Part shown: piece after piece, positions 15,475 to 23,751 of the stretch
Layout: each line of letters opens with the position of its first letter
Numbering within the stretch: position 1 is the first letter of the stretch
NCBI RefSeq assembly: GCF_035508675.1
Contig: NZ_DATJMN010000354.1
Location: forward strand, 1-25,914
DNA length: 25,914 nucleotides
Direction of reading: 5' to 3'
From: Dyella_B sp035508675
GTDB taxonomy: Bacteria > Pseudomonadota > Gammaproteobacteria > Xanthomonadales > Rhodanobacteraceae
Translations under genes and position numbers: made by a program
The notes under the pieces: model-generated
The model's database searches: none
The model's input: only the letters and a program-made list of their open reading frames with translations
Told to the model about the DNA's origin: nothing

Positions 15475-15504
15475 GCCTCGATCCGCGTAAACTCTGCGCG
15501 AGGC
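15475..15504. other. Hairpin between slt and the NDUFA9-like gene
   Basis: GCCTCG (15475-15480) pairs with CGAGGC (15499-15504), with additional GCG/CGC pairing inside. GATTTCCCTCCC follows, a poor T tract. A 9-bp direct repeat GATCCGCGT (15448-15456 and 15480-15488) overlaps it. It may be a weak slt terminator or a control site for the next gene. Confidence 0.35.
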
Positions 15505-15540
15505 TGATTTCCCTCCCAATACATCAGGAGGATGCTCGCC

Positions 15541-16491
15541 ATGCACCCGCAACGCATTGTCATGCTCGGCGCAACCGGTTTTGTCGGCAGCCATCTGCTG
15601 CCGCGCCTTGCCGCCGATGGGCATCAGATCACGCTGCTGTCCCGCAATCGCGAACGGCATCGTGCGCTGGCCGTCCTCCCCGGCATCGTCATCCGCAACG
15701 CCGACGTCTATGACGATGCGGTGCTGCGGCGTCATTGCGAAGGGGCCGATACCGTGATCAACCTGATCGGCATTCTCAACAGCAGTGGCCATCACACCTT
15801 CCAACGCGCGCACGTGGAGATGTCACGGCGCCTGATCGACATCTGCCAAGCCGTGCGCGTGCAGCGCCTGCACCAGATGAGTTCGCTCAAGGCCGGCCAG
15901 GGTCAGTCGCAATACTTGCAAACGCGCGGCGAAGCAGAGGCGCTGGTCAAGCGCTCCGCGCTGAACTGGACGATCTACGAACCGAGCGTGATCTTCGGGC
16001 CGGGTGATGGACTGATCACGCGCTTCGCCAGCCTGTTGCGCAAAACGCCGGTGCTTCCGCTGGCGCGTGCCAACTCGCGCATGGCGCCCACCTACGTGGG
16101 CGACGTCGCCGAAGCCATCGCCCGCTGCGTTGCCGACGACAAGCGCTCCTCACGTCGCTGCTTTGAACTGTACGGGCCGGAAGTGCTCACCCTGGGCCAG
16201 ATCGTTCGCGCCATTCGCGATGCCGCCGGCTTGCGCACACGCATCATGCCGCTGCCTGACAGCCTTGGCCGCTGGCAGGCACGCATCGCCGGCGCACTGC
16301 CCGGCAAGCCGTTTTCGCTCGACAACTTTCTTTCCCTCGGCACCGATTCGGTCGGTGACGTAGATGGCTATGCGGCGCTCGGCATCACGCCGCAATCGTT
16401 CTCGCTGTTGCTGCCACACGTGCTCCAGGGCATGCCACGACAGCGCCGATTGGATGCGTGCCGGCAGGCTTTTCGCCACCACGGGTTCTGA
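15541..16491 (+). CDS. NAD(P)-binding protein, complex I NDUFA9-subunit family
   Basis: A 316-residue atypical short-chain dehydrogenase. The Rossmann motif GATGFVG is at 10-16, with SSLKAGQGQSQYLQTRGEAEALV in the place of the active-site region and the substrate-side motif EPSVIFGPGDG. These features fit the NDUFA9-like group found in proteobacteria, whose eukaryotic member is an accessory subunit of respiratory complex I. A direct part in bacterial complex I is not shown; quinone or lipid-related roles have also been proposed for such proteins. Two in-frame ATGs exist. The AGGAGG at 15526-15531 abuts the first (15532) and is ideally spaced from the second (15541), which is chosen. It is followed after 22 bp by cca. 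Confidence 0.85.
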   Translation: MHPQRIVMLGATGFVGSHLLPRLAADGHQITLLSRNRERHRALAVLPGIVIRNADVYDDAVLRRHCEGADTVINLIGILNSSGHHTFQRAHVEMSRRLIDICQAVRVQRLHQMSSLKAGQGQSQYLQTRGEAEALVKRSALNWTIYEPSVIFGPGDGLITRFASLLRKTPVLPLARANSRMAPTYVGDVAEAIARCVADDKRSSRRCFELYGPEVLTLGQIVRAIRDAAGLRTRIMPLPDSLGRWQARIAGALPGKPFSLDNFLSLGTDSVGDVDGYAALGITPQSFSLLLPHVLQGMPRQRRLDACRQAFRHHGF

Positions 16492-16513
16492 GACGGCCAT
16501 GGCACAATAAGCC

Positions 16514-17749
16514 ATGCGTACTTACCTGGTCGGCGGCGCAGTCCGTGACAAACTGCTGGCACGCCCCGTGATCGACCACGACCATGTGGTAGTCGGTGCG
16601 CGTCCGGAAGATATGCTCGCACTGGGCTACAGACCGGTCGGCAAAGACTTCCCGGTATTCCTTCATCCGGAAACCAGCGAGGAATACGCCCTCGCCCGTA
16701 CCGAACGCAAGACCGGCCGTGGCTACCATGGCTTCGCCTTCCATGCCGATCCCGACGTGACACTGGAACAGGATCTGGCGCGGCGCGACCTCACCATCAA
16801 TGCGATCGCCGAAGACGAGCAAGGCCGGCTGGTCGATCCTTACGGCGGCGCGCGCGATATCGAGCAACGCGTCTTGCGGCATGTCTCGCCGGCCTTCGTC
16901 GAAGACCCGGTGCGCTTGCTGCGCGTCGCCCGTTTTGCCGCGCGCTTCGCACCACTCGGTTTCACCGTCGCCGCGGAAACCATGGCCTTGCTGCAGCAGA
17001 TGGTGCGCAACGGTGAAGTCGATCACCTCGTGCCCGAGCGCGTATGGGCGGAGACGCGCAAGGCATTGGGCGAGGCGCAACCGTCGGCCTTTCTGCGCGT
17101 CCTGCGCGAATCGGCCGCGCTCGCTGTGTTGTTTCCCGAAATCGACGCGCTCTACGGCATCCCGCAGCGCGCCGAATTCCATCCGGAAATCGATACCGGC
17201 ATCCACGTGGAAATGGTGCTGGACGCCGCCGCCAGGCTGGCTCCGGGCAATGATCTGGTCGGCTTCTGCGCGCTGGTCCACGATCTCGGCAAGGCGCTGA
17301 CCCCCAAGGAAGAGCTACCGCGCCATGTCGGCCACGAGCATCGTGGCGTGCAGCCATTGCGCGCGCTGGCCGCGCGCCTGAAAGTACCCACCGACTACGC
17401 CGAACTCGCCGCACTGGTGTGCCGAGAGCACCTCAACGTACACCGCGCCTTCGAGCTCAAGCCCGCCACAGTACTCAAACTGCTGACCGCCCTCGACGCC
17501 TTGCGCCGTCCCGAACGCCTGCAGATTTTTCTCACCGCCTGCATGGCCGACAAGCGCGGTCGCCTGGGTCACGAACACGACGACTACCCGCAGGCGGCCT
17601 GGCTGGAGCAGGCACGCAACGCTGCCGCGTCGATCACTGCCGCGCCATTTGTCGCGCAAGGATTGCAAGGGCCGGCCATTGGTGCGGCGATGGAGAAAGC
17701 GCGCGTGCAAGCGATCGGTGCGCTAAAGAGCAACCTCACAAAGGAATAG
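16514..17749 (+). CDS. cca: Multifunctional CCA-adding enzyme (tRNA nucleotidyltransferase with HD domain)
   Basis: Adds or repairs the 3'-CCA of tRNA without a template. It has 411 residues, the size of the gammaproteobacterial bifunctional type. The head domain has GGAVRD (7-12), the catalytic DxD carboxylates Asp21 and Asp23, RRDLTINA (90-97) and DPVRLLRVARF (131-141), as in class II enzymes. A C-terminal HD phosphohydrolase domain with His256-Asp257 (VHDLGK) and GHEHRG suggests the additional phosphatase and 2',3'-cyclic phosphodiesterase activities known from E. coli. The ATG at 16514 gives the usual N-terminus (MRTYLVGGAV), though no Shine-Dalgarno is obvious. The stop is 20 bp before the YfhO-like gene. 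Confidence 0.95.
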   Translation: MRTYLVGGAVRDKLLARPVIDHDHVVVGARPEDMLALGYRPVGKDFPVFLHPETSEEYALARTERKTGRGYHGFAFHADPDVTLEQDLARRDLTINAIAEDEQGRLVDPYGGARDIEQRVLRHVSPAFVEDPVRLLRVARFAARFAPLGFTVAAETMALLQQMVRNGEVDHLVPERVWAETRKALGEAQPSAFLRVLRESAALAVLFPEIDALYGIPQRAEFHPEIDTGIHVEMVLDAAARLAPGNDLVGFCALVHDLGKALTPKEELPRHVGHEHRGVQPLRALAARLKVPTDYAELAALVCREHLNVHRAFELKPATVLKLLTALDALRRPERLQIFLTACMADKRGRLGHEHDDYPQAAWLEQARNAAASITAAPFVAQGLQGPAIGAAMEKARVQAIGALKSNLTKE

Positions 17750-17769
17750 CACCTTTGGCCAGGGAAGAC

Positions 17770-20010
17770 ATGTCAGACATCACCAAGCCGCCCTCCTTCC
17801 AACGCCTGGTTCTGGTCCTTTGCCTGGCGTGGGTGGCGCTGAACGCATCGCTGCTGATCGGCAAGTCAGTCATGCCATGGGATGCCATGGACGAGTTTTA
17901 TCCGACTGTCTTCTTCAATGCGCACAGTCTTCGGCTTGGACTTGCTCCATGGTGGAACCCCTCTATCTATTCGGGCTATCCGCAAATAGCAGATCCCCAG
18001 GGCATGCTGTTTTCGCCGTTGCTGATGGCCTGGATGCTGCTGCGCGAGGCACCTGGGCCGGTCTGGTTCAGCTGGGGCGTGCTGCTGCATCTGCTGATGG
18101 GCGGCATCGCCATGCTCGCTTTCCTACGGCAAGACAAGGTCAACGCCGCCGGTGCGCTCATCGGCGCAACCGTATACATGGCCGGCGGCGTGGCCGCGTC
18201 CCGGCTCGAACACACGCCCATCGTCGTCGCTTACGGCTACGCGCCAGTCGTGCTGCTTTTTCTCCGGCATTTTCTTGCCCGGCCCAAGCTGCGACATGCT
18301 GTGCTGCTCGGCCTGGCAGCGGGTGCGCTGGCGGTGCACCTGGTGCAGGTTACTTATCTTTTCGTGTTGGCGTTGATCGCTTACTGCATCATCGGAACGG
18401 CACAACGGTGGAGGAGCTACAGCACGCAGGACCGCTGGCGATGGATTGGCGGCATGGTCGCTGCATCGGTGTGTGCGCTTGCGCTGGCGCTGCCGCAATT
18501 GCTTTTCAGCTGGGCCTTCATGAGCGTGTCCAACCGGGCCACGATGGCGCTGTCGGACGCAGCCGGTGCCTCCTTGGATGCGCGCACCTTTTTAAGCCTG
18601 CTTGCTCCCAATGCCTTGCACGCCTTGCGCGGCAGTTACGATGGCCCGGCCAGTGTGGTCGAGGCTTATCTGTACATCGGCGCCATCCCTTTGCTGGCCA
18701 TGCTTGCGCTTCCCCGTGCATGGCGAGCTCGCCACGGCAGGTCATCGCTGGTCTTTTTCGGCATCGTGGCCTTGTTCGCGTGTCTGTACATGTTTGGCGT
18801 CCACACGCCGCTCTATCGCTGGTTGTACGACTGGATGCCAGGCATGCAGCATTTTCGCCGCCCCAGCGATGGCGCCTATTTGTTGAATTTCTCTCTGGCC
18901 ATCATGGCCGGCATCGCCGCCAGCCAGCTCAACCTGCAATGCCGCCGGGACATCACCATTCTGCTCACTGTTGCCATGTGCTGGTTGGCAGGCGCCAGCC
19001 TGGATATGCGCGTGGAAGGGATGCGCTGGCCGGCATTTACCCTGCTGGCGGCGGCATGCGCCGCACTGGCGCTATGGCGCTTGCAAAAACCCGGCAGCGA
19101 ATGGCGCGCCACGTTATGGCTGCTGGCCGTACTGATCGTCGATTACCGCTGCTTTAATTTGAACGGCCGCTTCAACCAGATGAAGGACACGGCCCAGGCG
19201 TTTCAGAACAGCCCGATCGTGAAATTCCTGAGCAATGAAGCGCGCGAAAGCCCGCCTGGCCTGGCACCTCGCATCGAGACACAAGACACCAGTGCCGCAT
19301 GGGACAACCTGATGACTGTCCAGGGTCTATGGTCTACCCAAGGCTACAACCCCTTGCGCTACTCGTTGTACGAGCAATGGTATGGCGCGCGCGCGAGCAG
19401 CGCTGCGGCTGCTGGAACAACGGCGTTCAATCCTGGCCCGGGTGGTCCGGTGAGCCGGCTGTTGGGTGCCCGGTATCTCGTCATAGGCCATCGTGATGGC
19501 GCAGCAACATTGCAGCCTTCCAACGGCTACCGGCGAATCCTTTCCGAAAAGGACGCCGAACTCTGGAGCACGGATCTGGCCTATCCGCGCTTGCTCAACC
19601 CTACTCACGTACGCTTATTTGCAGCGGGAGTCCTCCCCGACGCATCGTTGTTCGCGGCCACCGACTTTCGAAACACCCTCTTGCTGACGCCACGCGATCG
19701 TCACGATGCAAGCACGGAACGCCCGCTTGCGTCAGCGTGTACTGGCCGCGTAAACGCCGCCGTCGTGAATGCCACACCCACGCAACAGCATATTCGCGTG
19801 CAGGCGCAAGACAGCGGCTGGGTGGTGGTCAGCGAGCTGGATTTCCCCGGCTGGCAAGCCGAGCTGGATGGCAAGGCGATTTCAATCCATCGCGGCAATG
19901 GCATGTTCCGCGCCGTCTGCGTTCCTGCCGGCGAACATGATTTGCACTTTCGCTTTCATCCATGGGCCATGGTTGCCTACGCGTGGCTGCATGCTGGGAT
20001 AAAGCACTAA
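17770..20010 (+). CDS. YfhO-like polytopic membrane protein (GT-C-type glycosyltransferase superfamily), substrate unknown
   Basis: A 746-residue protein. About a dozen membrane helices fill residues 15-460. An extracytoplasmic domain follows (about 460-746), ending in a small beta-sandwich-like segment (VVSELDFPGWQAELDG and AGEHDLHFRFHPW) that is typical of YfhO proteins. The first loop carries PWDAMDEFYPTVFF with acidic residues, where GT-C enzymes place catalytic Asp/Glu. In Firmicutes YfhO is linked to glycosylation of lipoteichoic acid; a Gram-negative role is not established. The start is the ATG at 17770 with AGGGA upstream; the in-frame extension to 17419 lies inside cca and is rejected. 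It is 20 bp after cca and probably co-transcribed. No polysaccharide genes are adjacent. Confidence 0.8.
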   Translation: MSDITKPPSFQRLVLVLCLAWVALNASLLIGKSVMPWDAMDEFYPTVFFNAHSLRLGLAPWWNPSIYSGYPQIADPQGMLFSPLLMAWMLLREAPGPVWFSWGVLLHLLMGGIAMLAFLRQDKVNAAGALIGATVYMAGGVAASRLEHTPIVVAYGYAPVVLLFLRHFLARPKLRHAVLLGLAAGALAVHLVQVTYLFVLALIAYCIIGTAQRWRSYSTQDRWRWIGGMVAASVCALALALPQLLFSWAFMSVSNRATMALSDAAGASLDARTFLSLLAPNALHALRGSYDGPASVVEAYLYIGAIPLLAMLALPRAWRARHGRSSLVFFGIVALFACLYMFGVHTPLYRWLYDWMPGMQHFRRPSDGAYLLNFSLAIMAGIAASQLNLQCRRDITILLTVAMCWLAGASLDMRVEGMRWPAFTLLAAACAALALWRLQKPGSEWRATLWLLAVLIVDYRCFNLNGRFNQMKDTAQAFQNSPIVKFLSNEARESPPGLAPRIETQDTSAAWDNLMTVQGLWSTQGYNPLRYSLYEQWYGARASSAAAAGTTAFNPGPGGPVSRLLGARYLVIGHRDGAATLQPSNGYRRILSEKDAELWSTDLAYPRLLNPTHVRLFAAGVLPDASLFAATDFRNTLLLTPRDRHDASTERPLASACTGRVNAAVVNATPTQQHIRVQAQDSGWVVVSELDFPGWQAELDGKAISIHRGNGMFRAVCVPAGEHDLHFRFHPWAMVAYAWLHAGIKH

Positions 20011-20119
20011 ACCGCGATGTGCAGACCCACCGTGGTCCTTTGGGATCAAGCATCGACGGACCGCCCGATATGCTCCTGCAGCTGCAGCGCTCCGAACCTA
20101 AGACCACGGCGTAATGCTT

Positions 20120-20208
20120 CGTAGGTTGGCGGTGAGCGTATGCGAACCCCAACGTTGCCATGCAGATGACGATGTTGGGGTTCGGCTTCGCCTCACCGCC
20201 AACCTACG
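20120..20208. repeat. REP inverted pair (REPIN) between convergent genes
   Basis: Two REP units face each other. CGTAGGTTGGCGGTGAG (20120-20136) is the exact complement of 20192-20208, and the inner GCGAACCCCAAC and GTTGGGGTTCG segments also pair, leaving about 20 bp in the centre. A third copy of the unit lies at 275-307. The pair sits in the 257-bp gap between the 3' ends of the YfhO-like gene and midA, a usual place for REPINs, where it may act as a bidirectional transcript end. The rest of the gap (20011-20119 and 20209-20267) shows nothing I can name. REPs are normally spread by a RAYT transposase, which is not in this window. Confidence 0.85.
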
Positions 20209-20267
20209 CCAGCTTTCCTGCGTGACCCGCCCCTTTGCTTCGGATCCGCCTAAGTTTTGAGCTCTAC

Positions 20268-21470
20268 CTACAATCGCCCACCCTGATCCGCCGCCAGCAA
20301 CTCTGCCGGCAGCGGCAATGCAGGCAAGCCGCGCGCCAGCAGCATCGCCTGGAACCGCTCGCCCATCTGGTCCGGCAAGGTGAGTTTCTTCACTTGCTGG
20401 GCGAGGCGATAGCGCGCGGCATCGTCAGGAGCTTGTTCGTAGGCACGCTCGAAGACGTCCTGCAAACCGGCGGCAATGAGGAAATGGGCTTGCGGCAGAT
20501 AGGCCGCCACGTCAAAACCGGCGCTGTTGCAGGCTTCGGCCAAAGCGGTGAAATCGACCGACGCAGTGAGGTCGTTGAGACCCGGCAAATGCAGCGGATC
20601 GCTGTGGGCGCGGTGGCGGTAGTGCGCCATCAGCGTGCCGTCCTGCCGCTCCGGCAAATAGAATTCGCGGCGCACGTAGCCGTAGTCGATGAACAGCATC
20701 AGGCCCGCTTCGAGCGAGCCGGCGATGGCCTGCATCCAGTAGGGCAGTTGCGGGAGGATCTCCGAGCGGTAACCATTTGCGAACGGACGGCCGAGATCGC
20801 GTTCGACGTGCCGCACGGCGCCGGCCACCAGGGCGTCGGCAGGACGATCGACGCGCATCAGGCGCGCTTCGCCATCGAGCGTGACGTACTCCTCGTAGAC
20901 CTCGCCATCGCGCACGACGAAGCGTGTCGTGGGCAGGGCATCGATCACTTCGTTGGCGAACAGAATGCCGCGCCAGTTTTCCTCGGGCGGACGATCGATC
21001 CATGCCACGCGCGCCATCACCGCCGCCGGCAATGCGGCGATCAGCCGCTCGCGCTGGCGCTCGCGCAAGTCGGCGCTGGGTTCAAGGATCAGGTAGCGGC
21101 GAGGCAATACGCCGTTCTCGGCAAGCGCCAGCAGCGCCGCTTCGGCGAATGCGCCGCTGCCGCCACCAAGTTCCAGAAAATCTGCCTCGCTCCCCAGCAT
21201 GGCCAGCACCGGCTGCACGGCTTGCACCACGCAGCGTGCAAACAGCTCGCCCAGTTCCGGCGCGGTGACGAAATCGCCGGCTTCACCGAACTTGGTCTTG
21301 CCGGCGCTGTAGTAGCCAAGCCCCGGCGCATAGAGACAGCGCTCCATGTACTGCGAAAACGGCATCGGCCCGTGCGCGGCGATGGTTTCGCGCAGGTGCT
21401 GCAGCAGGTGTTCGGAATGGGCAAGCTCGTCGGCGGCGGGCTCGGGCAGGCGCGAAGATCGGTTCATCAT
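20268..21470 (-). CDS. Class I SAM-dependent methyltransferase of the MidA/NDUFAF7 family
   Basis: A 400-residue cytosolic protein. SAM-binding motif I is FLELGGGSGAFAEAAL (98-113). The family segments PFSQYMERCLYAPGLGYYSAG (38-58) and GDFVTAPE (65-72), the FANEVIDALP motif and LFIDYGY are all present. Mitochondrial NDUFAF7/MidA dimethylates an arginine of a complex I subunit; whether bacterial members methylate the homologous NuoD is inferred, not shown. The start ATG at 21470 overlaps the tatC stop (ATGA) with no Shine-Dalgarno, so translation is probably coupled to tatC. A second ATG follows at once (21467). The gene ends towards the REPIN. Confidence 0.88.
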   Translation of the reverse strand: MMNRSSRLPEPAADELAHSEHLLQHLRETIAAHGPMPFSQYMERCLYAPGLGYYSAGKTKFGEAGDFVTAPELGELFARCVVQAVQPVLAMLGSEADFLELGGGSGAFAEAALLALAENGVLPRRYLILEPSADLRERQRERLIAALPAAVMARVAWIDRPPEENWRGILFANEVIDALPTTRFVVRDGEVYEEYVTLDGEARLMRVDRPADALVAGAVRHVERDLGRPFANGYRSEILPQLPYWMQAIAGSLEAGLMLFIDYGYVRREFYLPERQDGTLMAHYRHRAHSDPLHLPGLNDLTASVDFTALAEACNSAGFDVAAYLPQAHFLIAAGLQDVFERAYEQAPDDAARYRLAQQVKKLTLPDQMGERFQAMLLARGLPALPLPAELLAADQGGRL

Positions 21471-22228
21471 GGATGGGAGGGCGCATCGGCCGCGTTCGGC
21501 TTCAGCAGCCAGCGCACGGCAAGCAGGCCAAGTTCGTAAAGCACGCACATGGGAATGGCCAGCATGATCATCGAGGTAATGTCAGGCGGCGTCACCACGG
21601 CGGCGATGGCAAACGCGCCGACGACCGCATAGCGCCGCCCCTTGCGCAGCTTGTCCAGATCGACGATGCCGACGGCCGCCAGCACCACCACCGCCACCGG
21701 CACTTCGAAGCACAGGCCGAAGGCGAAGAACATCAGCATCACGAAGTCGAGGTAATGCGTGATGTCGGTCATCATCTCCACGCCCTGGGGCGTGACCGCG
21801 GTAAGAAAGCGGAACGCGGCGGGCAGCACCAGGAAATAGGCGAATGCGCAGCCGGTGTAGAACAGCACCAGCGCGGCCGCCAGCAACGGGCGCGCCAGGC
21901 GCTTTTCGTGTTTGTACAGACCAGGGCTGACGAAGGCCCACAGCTGGTACAGGATCACCGGCATGCTGATGAACAGCGCCGCGTAGAACGCGAGCTTCAG
22001 CGGCGTGATGAAGGGGCTCGCCACTTCGGTGGCGATCAGGTGCGCCCCTTCCGGCAGGCGTGCGACCAGCGGCGCGGCGAGCCAGGCATACAGGCGATTG
22101 GCGAACGGCACCAGCGCAGCAAGCACCACGGCCAGCGCGAGGATCGCCTTGATCAAGCGCGAGCGCAGTTCAAGCAGGTGCGAGAACAGGCCCTCCTGCA
22201 CGTCCAGTTCGGGCTCAGGCGCTGCCAT
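21467..22228 (-). CDS. tatC: Sec-independent protein translocase subunit TatC
   Basis: The six-helix core of the twin-arginine translocase, which recognises RR signal peptides with TatB and exports folded proteins. It has 253 residues. The N-terminal cytoplasmic signature LFSHLLELRSRLI is present, as are YQLWAFVSPGLYKHEK, FEVPVAVV and the conserved RRYAVVGAFAIAAVVTPPD segment. The start at 22228 (MAAPEPELD) lies inside tatB and gives a 14-bp overlap. An in-frame extension to 22282 is rejected because it only adds residues antisense-like to the tatB tail. The last codons overlap the midA start. Confidence 0.95.
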   Translation of the reverse strand: MAAPEPELDVQEGLFSHLLELRSRLIKAILALAVVLAALVPFANRLYAWLAAPLVARLPEGAHLIATEVASPFITPLKLAFYAALFISMPVILYQLWAFVSPGLYKHEKRLARPLLAAALVLFYTGCAFAYFLVLPAAFRFLTAVTPQGVEMMTDITHYLDFVMLMFFAFGLCFEVPVAVVVLAAVGIVDLDKLRKGRRYAVVGAFAIAAVVTPPDITSMIMLAIPMCVLYELGLLAVRWLLKPNAADAPSHP

Positions 22229-22577
22229 GCGGTGTTTCCTTGGGCGCATCGGCCTGCAGCAGATCCTTCTGCACGTCGGCAACGCTATCGCGCACGTCCG
22301 TGGCCGTGCTTGCCACCTGTTCGCGGGTCTCGCGGGCGGCTTTGTTCATCTCGGTCTGCATGGCCTCGGCGCGCGCCGCCGCTTCGCGCGCGGTGCGCTT
22401 GAGTTCTTCGATTTCCAGTTCGCGTTCCACTTCGGCCCGCACGCTGTCCCAGCCCTGGCGCAGGCGGCGCACCAATGCGCCCGCCGTGCGTGCGGCGTGC
22501 GGAAGCTTTTCGGGGCCGAGCACGATCAGCGCAATCAGCGCCAGCAACACCAGCTTGCCGAGGCTGATCTCGATCAT
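22215..22577 (-). CDS. tatB: Sec-independent protein translocase subunit TatB
   Basis: A 120-residue partner of TatC in the signal-peptide receptor. A short periplasmic N-terminus and one membrane helix (about 6-20) end in LGPEKLP, the TatB hallmark. A long amphipathic, charged helix (HAARTAGALVRRLRQGW, then REAAARAEAMQTEMNKAARE) and a flexible tail follow. It begins 20 bp after the tatA stop and its end overlaps tatC by 14 bp, the normal tatABC order. Confidence 0.93.
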   Translation of the reverse strand: MIEISLGKLVLLALIALIVLGPEKLPHAARTAGALVRRLRQGWDSVRAEVERELEIEELKRTAREAAARAEAMQTEMNKAARETREQVASTATDVRDSVADVQKDLLQADAPKETPHGSA

Positions 22578-22597
22578 CTTGCTGCTGTCCTATGCGC

Positions 22598-22846
22598 TTA
22601 TTTGGATTCGCTGGAATCGCGCTGCTGGCTGGCCGTGCTGTTGGCGCCGGCACCGGGCTCGGGGTCGGCCTGCAGCTTTTCCTGCGCCTTGCGCTTTTCC
22701 TCGTCCTCGTCGCCTTGCATGGCCTTCTTGAAGCCGCGCACGGCATTGCCGAGATCGGAGCCGACCCGCGTCAGTTTACCGGTGCCGAACACCAGCAGGA
22801 TGATGACGAGCAGGATCGCCCAATGCCAAATGCTGTCCAAACCCAT
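22598..22846 (-). CDS. tatA: Sec-independent protein translocase subunit TatA
   Basis: An 82-residue pore-forming subunit. The membrane helix IWHWAILLVIILLVFGTGKL is followed by the amphipathic helix with GSDLGNAVRGFKKAMQ and an acidic, charged tail, which fits TatA rather than TatB. The start at 22846 (MGLDSIWHW) has a GAGG-containing leader. An upstream in-frame start at 22912 would add 22 hydrophilic residues before the helix and is rejected. It is the first gene of tatABC, 89 bp after the SYLF gene. Confidence 0.93.
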   Translation of the reverse strand: MGLDSIWHWAILLVIILLVFGTGKLTRVGSDLGNAVRGFKKAMQGDEDEEKRKAQEKLQADPEPGAGANSTASQQRDSSESK

Positions 22847-22876
22847 GAGAAACCTCGTTGCGGAAGGTTGCCAGGT

Positions 22877-22898
22877 GCGCCCGCGGGAGTGCGGGCGC
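22877..22898. other. GC hairpin between the SYLF gene and tatA
   Basis: GCGCCCGC (22877-22884) pairs perfectly with GCGGGCGC (22891-22898) around a 6-nt loop. On the minus strand it lies between the SYLF stop and the tatA start, with no T tract. It could weaken read-through or cap the tatA leader. Confidence 0.4.
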
Positions 22899-22935
22899 CG
22901 GCTTTCCGTCATGTGAAGAGCGCGCTCGCGCAGTC

Positions 22936-23625
22936 TTACCGCGCAGTGTACTCCTCCAGCGTGTCACGGAAGCGCACGACCGCCGCCGGGACGTTGCTCA
23001 CGCCGCCTTCAAAGATACGACGCGGGGTGATGCCCTTGCCATAAACCTGTTCGTTGGCATCGTAATCGATCTTGATCACCGAGCCGTCCAGCGCCACCCC
23101 GGCGAACAGACCGCGGGCACGGGAATAGGAATAGATTTCCGCCTTCAGCTGCTGGTCGGTCGCCGCGGCCGCGGTACGGCCCACCGGACCGGCTGCCGCC
23201 GAGGCATCGGCCCCGATCGTAAACTTGCCGTTGACGATGGAATCCACCCCGCGCTGGGTGCGGAATACCAGGATCACATCGGTCTTGGACACGCCGATCT
23301 GGAAGCCCACGCTGCCGCCGCCGAAGGAGATGAAGCTGGGGTTGGACCAGGTACCGTCCGGATTCTTGACCGAGATCAGGCCCTCGCCGCGGCGGCCGCC
23401 GAACACGAAGCCGACTTTCAGCACATCCGGAATCACCGCGATCGCCCGCGCATCGCGCAGCAAATCAGTGGGAATGGATTTGTCCGGCGCCTGCTCGATC
23501 TCGTTGAGCACGCGCACGGCACTCTGCGCGCGCTGCTCGGGGGTATCGTCACCGGCATGCGCCGCGGCAACGGGCAGCAGCAACGCAAGGGCGACAAACG
23601 AAAGGCGACGCAATGGCTTGAACAT
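22936..23625 (-). CDS. Periplasmic SYLF-domain (YSC84-like) lipid-binding protein
   Basis: A 229-residue secreted protein. The signal peptide ends at AAHAG (about 24). The rest is a single SYLF/Ysc84 domain: AIAVIPDVLKVGFVFGGRRGEGLIS, then FISFGGGSVGFQIGVSKTDVILVF and YSRARGLFAGVALDGSVIKID. SYLF proteins bind phosphoinositides or other anionic lipids in eukaryotes; bacterial members are mostly uncharacterised envelope proteins. The ATG at 23625 follows a GGGAGC site. A longer frame to 23982 is antisense to hemH and is rejected. It precedes tatA on the same strand and is divergent from hemH. The signal looks Sec-type with no twin arginine, so it is not an obvious Tat substrate. Confidence 0.88.
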   Translation of the reverse strand: MFKPLRRLSFVALALLLPVAAAHAGDDTPEQRAQSAVRVLNEIEQAPDKSIPTDLLRDARAIAVIPDVLKVGFVFGGRRGEGLISVKNPDGTWSNPSFISFGGGSVGFQIGVSKTDVILVFRTQRGVDSIVNGKFTIGADASAAAGPVGRTAAAATDQQLKAEIYSYSRARGLFAGVALDGSVIKIDYDANEQVYGKGITPRRIFEGGVSNVPAAVVRFRDTLEEYTAR

Positions 23626-23751
23626 AGATAGCTCCCGATCTGGATATGACTCAATCGCGGTCGCAAACGGCAGCAAGCATAGCCACGTATTGCGAAAGGC
23701 ATGTGGCAGCTTATGGCAGACTTGACCGGTTCGTCTGCTGCCCACGCCACC

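Noticed and set aside
20235..21539. 434-codon plus-strand frame opposite midA
   Set aside because: It mirrors midA codon by codon, a GC-rich antisense artefact; the minus strand carries clear MidA motifs.
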